Below, in pieces: positions 1 through 5,154 of a DNA stretch of 5,154 nt. The notes beneath the pieces were generated by a model that was not told where the DNA came from, did not search any database, and saw only the letters and a list, made by a program, of their open reading frames with translations. A program made the translations under genes and the position numbers. Position 1 is the first letter of the stretch. The number at the start of each line of letters is the position of its first letter. Source of the DNA: an uncultured Burkholderiales Genera incertae sedis bacterium (lineage in GTDB: Bacteria > Pseudomonadota > Gammaproteobacteria > Burkholderiales > Eutrophovitaceae); contig CAJQMS010000153.1 of NCBI GenBank assembly GCA_905479505.1, positions 1 to 5,154 of the forward strand, written 5' to 3'.

Positions 1-2
1 TA

Positions 3-416
3 AAACTATCGGAAGCTCGCAAAAATATCGATGATAAAAATTTACAGGCGATAATTACGCACCGCTGGGATGTGTTGGCGCAGTATTCAACTTCGCTCAA
101 ATCAACTTGCCTCGCCGAAATCAAACACATTGCTGACACTCATCGATTCACAAGGCCTGACATCAGCAAATGGCTGTCATTCGACCAGAAATTCGTAAGC
201 TCTTCCGACCTGGATCGAATCAAACAATTTGCCGAAAAAAGCAAAACACTTAAGACAATTGTAAAGATGAGAGACGAACTGAGTGACGTTTGGGTTAAAT
301 CGTCGGAATCCAAAGAGCAATTAGTCGAACGACTTGAAGACTGGTGTAAGCGAGCTGAGGCCTCAGGTATTATCGGGCTAAAGGAGTTTTCACACCGGCT
401 AAGGCGCTACGCCTAG
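3..416 (+). CDS. Probable fatty acid (acyl-CoA) desaturase, C-terminal end (5' partial)
   Basis: This reading frame is already open at the window edge and ends at TAG 414-416, giving 137 residues of a longer protein. What is seen is a charged, helical tail with no membrane segment. It has a stretch like RMR/KMRDELSDVW followed by EDWCKRAEASGI and ends in LRRYA. From memory, this pattern matches the C-terminal extension of the DesA-type desaturases of Pseudomonas and relatives, which lies after the di-iron His-box membrane domain. Those boxes would be upstream and are not visible here. If right, the enzyme introduces a double bond into membrane fatty acyl chains at the inner membrane. The tail also loosely resembles the C-terminus of ISL3-family transposases, which is the main alternative. 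The GTG at position 72 is only an internal codon, since the frame continues upstream without a stop. The gene converges on rpmG and shares its terminator. Family identity is inferred from the tail only. Confidence 0.55.
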   Translation, partial: KLSEARKNIDDKNLQAIITHRWDVLAQYSTSLKSTCLAEIKHIADTHRFTRPDISKWLSFDQKFVSSSDLDRIKQFAEKSKTLKTIVKMRDELSDVWVKSSESKEQLVERLEDWCKRAEASGIIGLKEFSHRLRRYA

Positions 417-421
417 CACTA

Positions 422-468
422 GCTATCATCAAAAAAGCCCGCGATTAGCGGGCTTTTTTGATGATAGC
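422..468. terminator. Bidirectional intrinsic terminator between the desaturase-like gene and rpmG
   Basis: The arms at 422-442 and 448-468 are perfect 21-bp inverted repeats around the 5-base loop GATTA. The GC core GCCCGC/GCGGGC is followed by six T on the plus strand (454-459). Because the left arm carries six A (431-436), it is likewise followed by six T on the minus strand. It fills the 62-bp gap between two convergent genes and should stop transcripts from both. Confidence 0.93.
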
Positions 469-478
469 AACTTGATGC

Positions 479-634
479 TTATTTAAGTTTTGTCTCTTTA
501 TACATCACATGCTTACGAACAACAGGATCAAATTTCTTGATCTCCATTTTCTCCGGCATATTCCGTTTATTTTTTGTCGTCGTATAAAAGTGCCCTGTTC
601 CGGCTGACGACTCTAACTTAATTTTCTCTCTCAT
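479..634 (-). CDS. rpmG: 50S ribosomal protein L33
   Basis: A 51-residue basic protein starts MREKIKLESSAGTGHFYTTT and ends in KETKLK, with the L33 hallmarks GTGHFYTTTKNKRN and KKFDPVVRKHV. L33 binds 23S rRNA near the E site of the large subunit. The length is normal for gammaproteobacteria. There are no cysteines, so this is the zinc-independent (C-) form. The ATG (632-634) is preceded on the minus strand by AGAGAGG at 641-647, six bases away, a good ribosome binding site. The gene lies 26 bp downstream of rpmB, so the two are almost certainly co-transcribed, as is usual. It is missing from the long-ORF set only because it is short. Confidence 0.96.
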   Translation of the reverse strand: MREKIKLESSAGTGHFYTTTKNKRNMPEKMEIKKFDPVVRKHVMYKETKLK

Positions 635-660
635 TATTTACCTCTCTAAAGATCAACTCG

Positions 661-894
661 TCAAATCGCCTTACGCGCTCGCATGTCCGCGAGGACAACG
701 TCTATACCCTTTTTATCAATAAGTCGGAGTCCGGCTTGAGTAAGCCTTAATCGAACCCATCGATTTTCACTCTCAACCCAAATGCGTTTTGAATGCAGAT
801 TTGGTAGAAACCGTCTCTTATTACGATTGTTCGCGTGAGACACATTATTTCCGGAAACTGGCTTTTTACCGGTGACTTGACACACTCTGGACAT
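661..894 (-). CDS. rpmB: 50S ribosomal protein L28
   Basis: A 77-residue protein begins MSRVCQVTGKKPVSGNNVSH and continues with KRRFLPNLHSKR, the RIWVESENRWVRLR segment and DKKGIDVVLADMRARK. It aligns along its whole length with Escherichia coli L28 (78 residues). L28 is a late-assembling 50S subunit protein that contacts 23S rRNA. Only one cysteine (Cys5) is present, so this is the form without the zinc-binding CxxC pairs. The start is fixed by the conserved MSRVCQ. Upstream on the minus strand AAAGG lies about 10 bases from the ATG, a modest ribosome binding site. It is the first gene of the rpmB-rpmG pair. The radC gene that often sits beside rpmB in related genomes is absent here: the upstream neighbour is a divergent lactonase-like gene. 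Confidence 0.97.
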   Translation of the reverse strand: MSRVCQVTGKKPVSGNNVSHANNRNKRRFLPNLHSKRIWVESENRWVRLRLTQAGLRLIDKKGIDVVLADMRARKAI

Positions 895-940
895 AACTTC
901 GAGCCTTTAAATTTGGTTGACACTATCCTTAAAGCCAAGC

Positions 941-970
941 TTTATACCATAAAAACGAGTCTTTTAGCAA
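941..970 (-). promoter_or_regulatory. Candidate sigma-70 promoter for rpmB-rpmG
   Basis: On the minus strand TTGCTA (965-970) is followed after 18 bases by TATAAA (941-946), matching 4 of 6 and 5 of 6 consensus bases. Transcription would begin near 934, giving a leader of about 40 bases before the rpmB ATG. This is a pattern match only, but position and orientation suit a ribosomal protein operon. Confidence 0.45.
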
Positions 971-1000
971 ACATGAACCGTAGTTAACGAGATCTATAAA

Positions 1001-1006
1001 TATAAT
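1001..1006 (+). promoter_or_regulatory. Consensus -10 hexamer, candidate promoter for the lactonase-like gene
   Basis: An exact TATAAT lies on the plus strand within an AT-rich run. No good -35 hexamer sits 16-18 bases upstream and no extended -10 TG is present, so it would need an activator or be fortuitous in AT-rich DNA. Transcription from here would leave a leader of about 240 bases containing both dyads. Confidence 0.25.
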
Positions 1007-1030
1007 TCGCCCCTTATTGGTGCAATTGGC

Positions 1031-1059
1031 TTGAAACTAGCCTTGAGCAGGTGTACATT
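1031..1059 (+). promoter_or_regulatory. Alternative candidate promoter for the lactonase-like gene
   Basis: TTGAAA (1031-1036) and TACATT (1054-1059) are separated by 17 bases, matching the sigma-70 consensus at 5 of 6 and 4 of 6 positions. Transcription would start near 1066, so the nested inverted repeat and palindrome would lie in the 5' untranslated leader. This is a pattern match only. Confidence 0.3.
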
Positions 1060-1151
1060 CTTAGTTAGGAAAGTTATTTTTTCCATTCTGGCCACAATAA
1101 GTGTTTAATAATTAGGCGAGAAAAAAAACGCTGGGCACGCAGTAAAGAGTA

Positions 1152-1201
1152 ATCTTTAAAATCTGAGGTAGTACTGCCTCTAAAAGAATAATTTTAAAGA
1201 T
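1152..1201. repeat. Nested inverted repeat in the leader of the lactonase-like gene
   Basis: The outer arms ATCTTTAAAAT (1152-1162) and ATTTTAAAGAT (1191-1201) are perfect 11-bp inverted repeats. Between them lies the near-perfect 16-bp dyad GAGGTAGTACTGCCTC (1165-1180), whose only mismatch becomes a G-U pair in RNA. No T-run follows on the plus strand, so it does not look like an ordinary terminator. It may be a regulator-binding site or an RNA stem ahead of the gene. Confidence 0.7.
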
Positions 1202-1216
1202 AAGAATTCACGCGTG

Positions 1217-1234
1217 TTCTTGTTCGAACAAGAA
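1217..1234. repeat. 18-bp perfect palindrome just upstream of the lactonase-like gene; candidate operator
   Basis: TTCTTGTTCGAACAAGAA reads the same on both strands and ends two bases before the purine-rich ribosome binding site. An even palindrome without a spacer is typical of sites for dimeric regulators. In RNA it could form only a short stem with a tight loop. The binding protein cannot be named, and no regulator gene is in the window. Confidence 0.7.
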
Positions 1235-1236
1235 GC

Positions 1237-1245
1237 AAAGAGGAG
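1237..1245 (+). promoter_or_regulatory. Ribosome binding site that fixes the ATG at 1253
   Basis: AAAGAGGAG lies seven bases before the ATG at 1253-1255, a near-ideal Shine-Dalgarno sequence. It decides against the in-frame GTG at 1214, which would add 13 charged residues in front of the signal peptide and run through the palindrome. Confidence 0.85.
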
Positions 1246-1252
1246 TAATAAA

Positions 1253-2113
1253 ATGAAGAAAATTCTTAGTGTAGTGATGGGCGTCGCAGCATTAGCAGTA
1301 GCTGCAACTGCCTCAGCGGGAGCTACCAAAGCCTACTGGGCAACCAGTGGCATGTTTGGTCCTTTCGCAATCAATGGCCTCATTCCAACAATTCCTGCGG
1401 ATGAAGTACGGGATGTCACCATTCCTGTCAGCATGTGGATTATTGAACATGACAAAGGCCTAGTTGTATTCGATACGGGTAACAATATTGAGGTTGTCAA
1501 CAACTGTAAAGGTTACTGGGCTGCAGGTCTCTGCGATTTCCTTAAGCCGAATCAGACTGCTGACACCACAATCGACGGATGGCTAAAGAAGCTAGGCTAC
1601 ACAACAGAAGATGTAAAAGTTGTGGTTACTTCGCACGCTCACTTAGACCATGCCGGAAACTTGAAAATGTTCCCAAATGCAATTCACGCATTCCAAAAAG
1701 CCGAGCTGTATCAAGGCTGGTGGCCAGAGAAGTTCCAAGGTCGTGATGGAACTGGTCCATTCGTAATAGCTGACTTGGAAGGAACAAGAGAGTACAACTT
1801 CCTAGAGCTTGACGGCGACTACGACCTATTTGGCGACGGAAGCATGGTAATTTTATCCACACCTGGCCACACTATTGGACACCAATCCATGCAAGTGACC
1901 TTGGATTCAGGAAAGCGTATGTTGATCGCTCAGGATGCAGTTTGGATGCAAGAGAATCTTGATGGTCATGCTGCTGGCTTAAACTTCAGCGTTCAGGCTT
2001 ACACCAACTCTGTAGCTCGTTTGAAATTCATGAAAGATCTACAAGACATTCCGCTCATGATGGGCCACGATGAAAATCAGTGGGCTGCTGGTGGGGATCG
2101 TTGGTACAAGTAA
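1253..2113 (+). CDS. Exported metallo-beta-lactamase-fold hydrolase, N-acyl homoserine lactonase family
   Basis: A 286-residue protein. Residues 1-22 form a clear Sec signal peptide (MKK, hydrophobic core, cleavage after ASA), so the mature enzyme should be periplasmic or secreted. The fold is shown by FDTGN and the metal motif HAHLDH: His128, His130, Asp132 and His133, then His206 (TPGH), Asp228 and His272 (GHDEN). The spacing His206-Asp228-His272 equals that of AiiA His169-Asp191-His235, and together with the N-terminal FDTGN context this supports the AHL-lactonase branch, whose members open the lactone ring of quorum-sensing signals. The residue matching AiiA Tyr194 is Trp231, so activity on AHLs is uncertain; another lactone or ester is possible. 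Cys85 and Cys94 are the only cysteines and could form a disulfide outside the cytoplasm. The gene stands alone, with a long leader carrying two dyads and its own terminator. Family is well supported; substrate is inference. Confidence 0.88.
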   Translation: MKKILSVVMGVAALAVAATASAGATKAYWATSGMFGPFAINGLIPTIPADEVRDVTIPVSMWIIEHDKGLVVFDTGNNIEVVNNCKGYWAAGLCDFLKPNQTADTTIDGWLKKLGYTTEDVKVVVTSHAHLDHAGNLKMFPNAIHAFQKAELYQGWWPEKFQGRDGTGPFVIADLEGTREYNFLELDGDYDLFGDGSMVILSTPGHTIGHQSMQVTLDSGKRMLIAQDAVWMQENLDGHAAGLNFSVQAYTNSVARLKFMKDLQDIPLMMGHDENQWAAGGDRWYK

Positions 2114-2114
2114 T

Positions 2115-2135
2115 AGTTTACCTTTAACGTAAACT
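2115..2135 (+). repeat. Small hairpin immediately after the lactonase-like stop codon
   Basis: AGTTTAC (2115-2121) and GTAAACT (2129-2135) are 7-bp inverted repeats around a 7-base loop. No T-run follows. It precedes the strong terminator by six bases and may stabilise the 3' end of the mRNA. Confidence 0.45.
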
Positions 2136-2140
2136 TGCTT

Positions 2141-2167
2141 AAGCCCCCCTCATGGGGGGTTTTTTTT
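2141..2167 (+). terminator. Intrinsic terminator of the lactonase-like gene
   Basis: CCCCCC (2144-2149), loop TCAT and GGGGGG (2154-2159) form a stem extended by a G-T pair and A-T pairs, followed by eight T (2160-2167). It separates the lactonase-like transcript from the ABC operon that starts 38 bp after the T-run. Confidence 0.93.
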
Positions 2168-2183
2168 AGCTCCTGAATCAATA

Positions 2184-2196
2184 ACTCAAACTGAGT
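2184..2196 (+). promoter_or_regulatory. Weak ribosome binding site inside a small dyad, ahead of the GTG-started ATPase gene
   Basis: ACTCA-AAC-TGAGT is a 5-bp inverted repeat. The only Shine-Dalgarno-like bases before the GTG at 2206 (GAG at 2193-2195, ten bases away) lie in its right arm. Upstream in this frame a TAA occurs at 2182-2184, so the start must lie after it, and GTG 2206 fits the family's N-terminus best. Confidence 0.35.
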
Positions 2197-2205
2197 GCAA
2201 ATATT

Positions 2206-3183
2206 GTGTCAAATCATCCAACAGTAATCTCTCTAGAATCTGTAACCAAGAGATATGGCAGTAAAGAAATAATTCATGGCATCTCTTTCGAAGTTAAGAA
2301 AGGAGAAATTGTCGGTTTTCTTGGCCCGAACGGCGCAGGCAAAACGACAACCATGAGAATGATATCCGGATTTACCGCACCCACGACCGGTAAGGTCGTT
2401 GTCGCCGGGCACGACATGTCCCATGACAACTTTGACGGGGCGAAAAAAATAGGATATTTACCAGAACAACCGCCACTATACGATGTTCTAAAAGTAAAGC
2501 GTTACCTACAATTTGTTTCAAAAGTCAAAGGAATTCATCGATCTCGAGTCAACTCAGAGCTTGATCGTGTCATGAACGCATGTCGTTTAGAAACAGTAAC
2601 GGATAAAGAGATATACAAATTATCGAAAGGCTATAGACAGCGTGTAGGACTAGCTCAAGCGCTCTTGGGCGACCCTGAGGTTCTTCTTCTTGATGAGCCA
2701 ACTGCAGGACTAGATCCGGGACAAATACAAGAAACCCGCGAAGTCATTAGATCCTTTGGCGAGAATCACGCAGTTTTACTTAGCACGCATATATTGCCCG
2801 AAGTAACGCTCATTTGTCAGCGCATTGCAATCATCAACGATGGCCATGTGCTGGCAGTCGACTCCCCCGAGGCATTGCAAACAGCTTCCGACCAAACTAA
2901 CAACGTCGCCATAGAATTCAGCGGAGATACCCAGATAGTGGGCGCCGCCCTCAGAGAGGTACCCGGGGTTAAGGATCTAAAGTTCTCAAGCCCCACCGGA
3001 AAGGACAATTATTTTGAAGTTAATTGCCATGTTGAGGCGCTTGAAGGCATTGAAGCTAAATTAGCAAAAATCGTGACTGAACATGCGGCTTTGTATAGTC
3101 TGTCTCGACAAAAACCGACGCTCGAGAATGTTTTTTTAAAATACGTTAGTGATGGCTCAAAGCAGAAGGACACGGAATCATGA
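2206..3183 (+). CDS. ABC transporter ATP-binding protein, GldA/ABC-2 type
   Basis: A 325-residue cytoplasmic ATPase that should power the permease encoded next. All nucleotide-binding motifs are intact: Walker A GPNGAGKTT (residues 40-48), Q-loop Gln88 in LPEQPPLY, signature LSKGYRQR (139-146), Walker B LLLDEPTAGLDP with Asp163 and Glu164, and H-loop His195. The LSKGY form of the signature and the LPEQ Q-loop are typical of the GldA-like branch of ABC-2 exporters. Residues from about 220 form a C-terminal regulatory-type domain ending in ENVFLKYV, as in this family. The start is GTG with a weak ribosome binding site, the only reasonable choice after an in-frame stop at 2182. The stop codon overlaps the permease start (ATGA). 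The gldA name comes from gliding Bacteroidetes. Here the family resemblance does not imply gliding, and the substrate is unknown. Confidence 0.93.
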   Translation: MSNHPTVISLESVTKRYGSKEIIHGISFEVKKGEIVGFLGPNGAGKTTTMRMISGFTAPTTGKVVVAGHDMSHDNFDGAKKIGYLPEQPPLYDVLKVKRYLQFVSKVKGIHRSRVNSELDRVMNACRLETVTDKEIYKLSKGYRQRVGLAQALLGDPEVLLLDEPTAGLDPGQIQETREVIRSFGENHAVLLSTHILPEVTLICQRIAIINDGHVLAVDSPEALQTASDQTNNVAIEFSGDTQIVGAALREVPGVKDLKFSSPTGKDNYFEVNCHVEALEGIEAKLAKIVTEHAALYSLSRQKPTLENVFLKYVSDGSKQKDTES

Positions 3184-3887
3184 ACGGCGTAATCGCAGTG
3201 CTCAGCAAAGAGCTAACAAATTATTTTCGATCTCCAATTGCCTACTTTATTGTTGCGGTATTTTTATTGGGAACCGGTTATTTTTTCATTGATCACGTAT
3301 TCCTCAGGGGAACTGCCTCAATGGACACCACACTTCAAAGTATGGGAATACTTCTTATCACTGTAGTGCCTGCCATATCCATGCGTTTATTTTCAGCAGA
3401 GTATAGCGGTAAAACTATCGAACTGTTAATGACCTTGCCTCTAAGAAAGTGGGAAATCGTTTTAGGTAAATATTTAGGCGCAGTTATTATTTTTCTCATA
3501 ATGACGCTTACAACGTGTATCAATCTGATCCCATTAATCCTCTATGGAAACCCTGACACCCTCAACATCATATCTGGTTATGTTGGTTTCATCCTGCTCG
3601 GTATGGCATGTATCGCGCTGGGACAACTGTTCTCATCGCTGACAGAGAATCAAATCATTGCCGCGCTCATGACATGGCCTGTCCTACTCGGATTTTGGTT
3701 TGTTGGTAAATTCAAGTCATTTCAACAGACTGCGTGGCTGCGAAGCCTCTCTGATTACCTCTCATTTAGCGGCCACTACGGTGACTTTATCCGAGGTCTT
3801 ATAAGGTCAGAAGGGGTAATTTTTTTCTTAGCTGTCGTATCCATTGCTCTGATTCTTAATACAGCCTATATGCAAGGAAGACGATAA
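3180..3887 (+). CDS. ABC-2 type transporter permease, GldF-like
   Basis: A 235-residue inner-membrane protein with about six hydrophobic helices (roughly residues 20-38, 53-69, 97-121, 132-152, 159-175 and 211-230). The opening, a short cytoplasmic helix with KELTNYFRSPIAYF, and the segment MRLFSAEYSGKTIELLMTLP (68-87) are characteristic of GldF-like ABC-2 permeases. The latter is the cytoplasmic coupling region after helix 2. It should form the membrane channel with the ATPase upstream. The ATG overlaps the ATPase stop by four bases, so translation is coupled, and AAGGA (3166-3170) nine bases ahead serves as ribosome binding site inside the upstream gene. The next gene starts two bases after its stop. 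Length is normal for the family. Substrate cannot be told. Confidence 0.93.
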   Translation: MNGVIAVLSKELTNYFRSPIAYFIVAVFLLGTGYFFIDHVFLRGTASMDTTLQSMGILLITVVPAISMRLFSAEYSGKTIELLMTLPLRKWEIVLGKYLGAVIIFLIMTLTTCINLIPLILYGNPDTLNIISGYVGFILLGMACIALGQLFSSLTENQIIAALMTWPVLLGFWFVGKFKSFQQTAWLRSLSDYLSFSGHYGDFIRGLIRSEGVIFFLAVVSIALILNTAYMQGRR

Positions 3888-3889
3888 TC

Positions 3890-5154
3890 ATGGATCAGTC
3901 ATTTCGTAACTTATTGATATTAATTCTAGGGGTCTCCTTACTAATCCTTAGCGTCATAATGGACGCGATATTAGTCGACACCGAGATAGTCGCCTACACG
4001 CTGCTTATTTTTGGCCTTGCATCAACTGGACTGGGCGCTTACCTGCTTCGTGCAGACTTGATACTGTTCTTTAAACGACAAAAGGGAGAGGCGATAGCTT
4101 GGTCAGTCGGCATGATTGGCATTGTAGTCGCAATATGCTACCTATCAATTAAATACCCATTCCGCTTAGATATGACAGAGGGAGACTTATACTCATTGTC
4201 GCCCGATACTCTAAAAATGCTTGAAACCCTTGAAGCTCCGGTTCATATCACTTTTTTCTACGATCCTTTAATGAGGGATACAGTGGAGTTTTATCAATTG
4301 ATTGCTTCAAAATCTGACAAAGTGACAGCCGAATTTCACGATCCAATGCTCAATCCGTCCATTGCCAGATTAAAGGGCGTGGAGTTTGCAGGTACCGCTA
4401 TTTTCGAGAGTGAGGGGAGAGGCCTTCAAGTCAACACGCCTCATGAGAGTGATATTGCCAACGGTATTTTAAAAATTTCAAGAGGCATACAACAAACAAT
4501 TTGCTTTTTGGATGGGCATGGAGAACCAGACCCTTTCAGTATAGAACAGCATGATCATGTGGAGGGCGACAGTGGACATGCCCACGGACTAGGAACGCAG
4601 TACGTGCTGCATGAGCGCCATGGAATGGCTAAATTACGGAATAGTCTTGAATCAATGAACTATGTCGTCAGTAAAATCACTCTCGCGCAAGGCGGTGACA
4701 TTGACGAAACATGTGCCGTGTTTGTCGTTGCGGGGCCTCAAACACCTCTTTTGAAATCTGAAATTCAATGGATTGATCAGTACATCGAGGATGGTAATAA
4801 CGCGCTATTCATGTTGGACCCATTCGTAGAAACAGGACTTGAGCCAGTTATAGAAAAGCTAGGCGTTATCTTAGATGACAACCTCGCTCTCGATGAAGAA
4901 AGTCACTTTTGGGCGGATATTTCGTCACCAGCCGTTACAAAATATAACCGACACTCTATTACAGATAATCTGACACTTACCTTTTTTCCAGGCGCTCGCT
5001 CACTCTCGCCCACCAAAATACCAGTTGCGAACACAAAAGTGCGTCCACTGATTAATACATCACGTAAAAGTTACGGTAAAAGAGACATCGGCGATCCCGG
5101 CTTCAAAGAAGGGATTGATCTCAAGGGACCGCTTACTTTAATGGCACTTGTGAA
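3890..5154 (+). CDS. GldG-like auxiliary component of the ABC transporter (3' partial)
   Basis: The frame is open from ATG 3890 to the window end, giving 421 residues with no stop. Three membrane helices lie near residues 7-25, 34-54 and 69-88, followed by RLDMTEGDLYSLSPDTLKML (92-111), a hallmark of GldG-type proteins (the ABC-transporter auxiliary family, Pfam ABC_transp_aux). The large remaining part should be extracytoplasmic and probably ends in a further helix beyond the window. It includes FLDGHGEPDP (about 206-215), matching the family's conserved Gly-His-Gly-Glu region, and FMLDPF later. A His-rich stretch follows: His221, 223, 230, 232, 241 and 244. AAGGA at 3874-3878 is the ribosome binding site. 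Spacing of two bases from the permease shows an operon. The role is presumed to be presenting or gating substrate for the permease, but this has not been shown for this type. A DUF4340-like gene often follows in proteobacteria; it cannot be checked here. Confidence 0.88.
   Translation, partial: MDQSFRNLLILILGVSLLILSVIMDAILVDTEIVAYTLLIFGLASTGLGAYLLRADLILFFKRQKGEAIAWSVGMIGIVVAICYLSIKYPFRLDMTEGDLYSLSPDTLKMLETLEAPVHITFFYDPLMRDTVEFYQLIASKSDKVTAEFHDPMLNPSIARLKGVEFAGTAIFESEGRGLQVNTPHESDIANGILKISRGIQQTICFLDGHGEPDPFSIEQHDHVEGDSGHAHGLGTQYVLHERHGMAKLRNSLESMNYVVSKITLAQGGDIDETCAVFVVAGPQTPLLKSEIQWIDQYIEDGNNALFMLDPFVETGLEPVIEKLGVILDDNLALDEESHFWADISSPAVTKYNRHSITDNLTLTFFPGARSLSPTKIPVANTKVRPLINTSRKSYGKRDIGDPGFKEGIDLKGPLTLMALV

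Larger units (their letters stand above)
895..1252. other. Intergenic region between divergent rpmB and the lactonase-like gene
   Basis: No credible reading frame is present on either strand in this 358-bp AT-rich stretch. The left third holds the likely rpmB promoter. The right half holds candidate plus-strand promoter elements, a nested inverted repeat (1152-1201), an 18-bp palindrome (1217-1234) and the ribosome binding site of the gene at 1253. The long leader for a single secreted-enzyme gene suggests regulation or a small transcript, but no known riboswitch or tRNA was recognised. Confidence 0.7.

Noticed and set aside
72..416. A separate 114-residue gene starting at GTG 72
   Set aside because: The same frame is open to the window edge, the upstream residues continue the same kind of sequence, and no ribosome binding site precedes the GTG.
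747..938. Minus-strand frame of 63 residues
   Set aside because: It overlaps rpmB in another frame and has no family features.
1222..1230. GTTCGAAC as a tRNA T-loop
   Set aside because: No acceptor stem, anticodon arm or CCA end can be drawn around it. The bases are explained by the palindrome.
1214..1252. N-terminal extension of the lactonase-like protein from GTG 1214
   Set aside because: It would bury the signal peptide behind 13 charged residues and translate through the palindrome. The ATG at 1253 has a near-ideal Shine-Dalgarno sequence.
1626..1862. Minus-strand frame of 78 residues
   Set aside because: It is antisense to the conserved metal-site region of the lactonase-like gene and its sequence is low in recognisable structure.
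1253..2113. A true beta-lactamase (antibiotic resistance) reading of the metallo-beta-lactamase fold
   Set aside because: The HxHxDH motif with bridging Asp and late GHD follows the lactonase branch with AiiA-like spacing. Class B beta-lactamases have a different ligand set.
2233..3523. Short minus-strand frames at 2233-2424, 2817-3008 and 3335-3523
   Set aside because: All lie opposite strongly conserved ABC genes and show no ribosome binding site or family features.
1..5154. CRISPR array, insertion sequence ends or prophage genes
   Set aside because: No regularly spaced direct repeats, no transposase with terminal inverted repeats and target duplications, and no phage proteins were seen. 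The inverted repeats found sit at gene ends or in a leader.

Overview
The window looks like chromosome from a gammaproteobacterium, probably marine or environmental and moderately AT-rich. The ribosomal proteins L28 and L33 are of the gammaproteobacterial, cysteine-poor type and sit as an rpmB-rpmG pair. The first partial gene resembles the C-terminal tail of the acyl-CoA/fatty acid desaturases of Pseudomonas-like bacteria. The ABC module matches the proteobacterial version of the 'Gld-type' transporters. Genus cannot be decided from the sequence alone.

Layout. Positions 3-416 (+) hold the C-terminal end of a probable fatty acid desaturase. It converges on rpmG, and a 21-bp perfect hairpin at 422-468 lies between them and can terminate both strands. 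rpmB (661-894) and rpmG (479-634) are read on the minus strand, with a candidate promoter at 941-970. A non-coding stretch follows (895-1252). Its right half carries two dyad structures: a nested inverted repeat at 1152-1201 and an 18-bp perfect palindrome at 1217-1234. These lie just ahead of a monocistronic, signal-peptide-bearing metallo-beta-lactamase-fold protein of the AHL-lactonase family (1253-2113), which is closed by a small hairpin and a strong terminator. An operon starts 38 bp after the T-run: a GldA-like ABC ATPase (2206-3183), an ABC-2 type permease (3180-3887, ATGA overlap) and a GldG-like auxiliary membrane protein (3890 onward, cut by the window end).

How they work together. 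The last three genes should form one inner-membrane complex: a cytoplasmic ATPase, a six-helix permease, and an auxiliary subunit with a large domain probably outside the cytoplasm. Its substrate is unknown. The lactonase-like protein should act in the periplasm and has a complete dinuclear metal site, but Trp stands where AiiA has the catalytic Tyr. It is transcriptionally insulated from the ABC operon, so no functional link is shown. I see no clear previously undescribed system. The best leads are the leader dyads plus active-site change of the lactonase-like gene, and the histidine-rich segment of the GldG-like protein.
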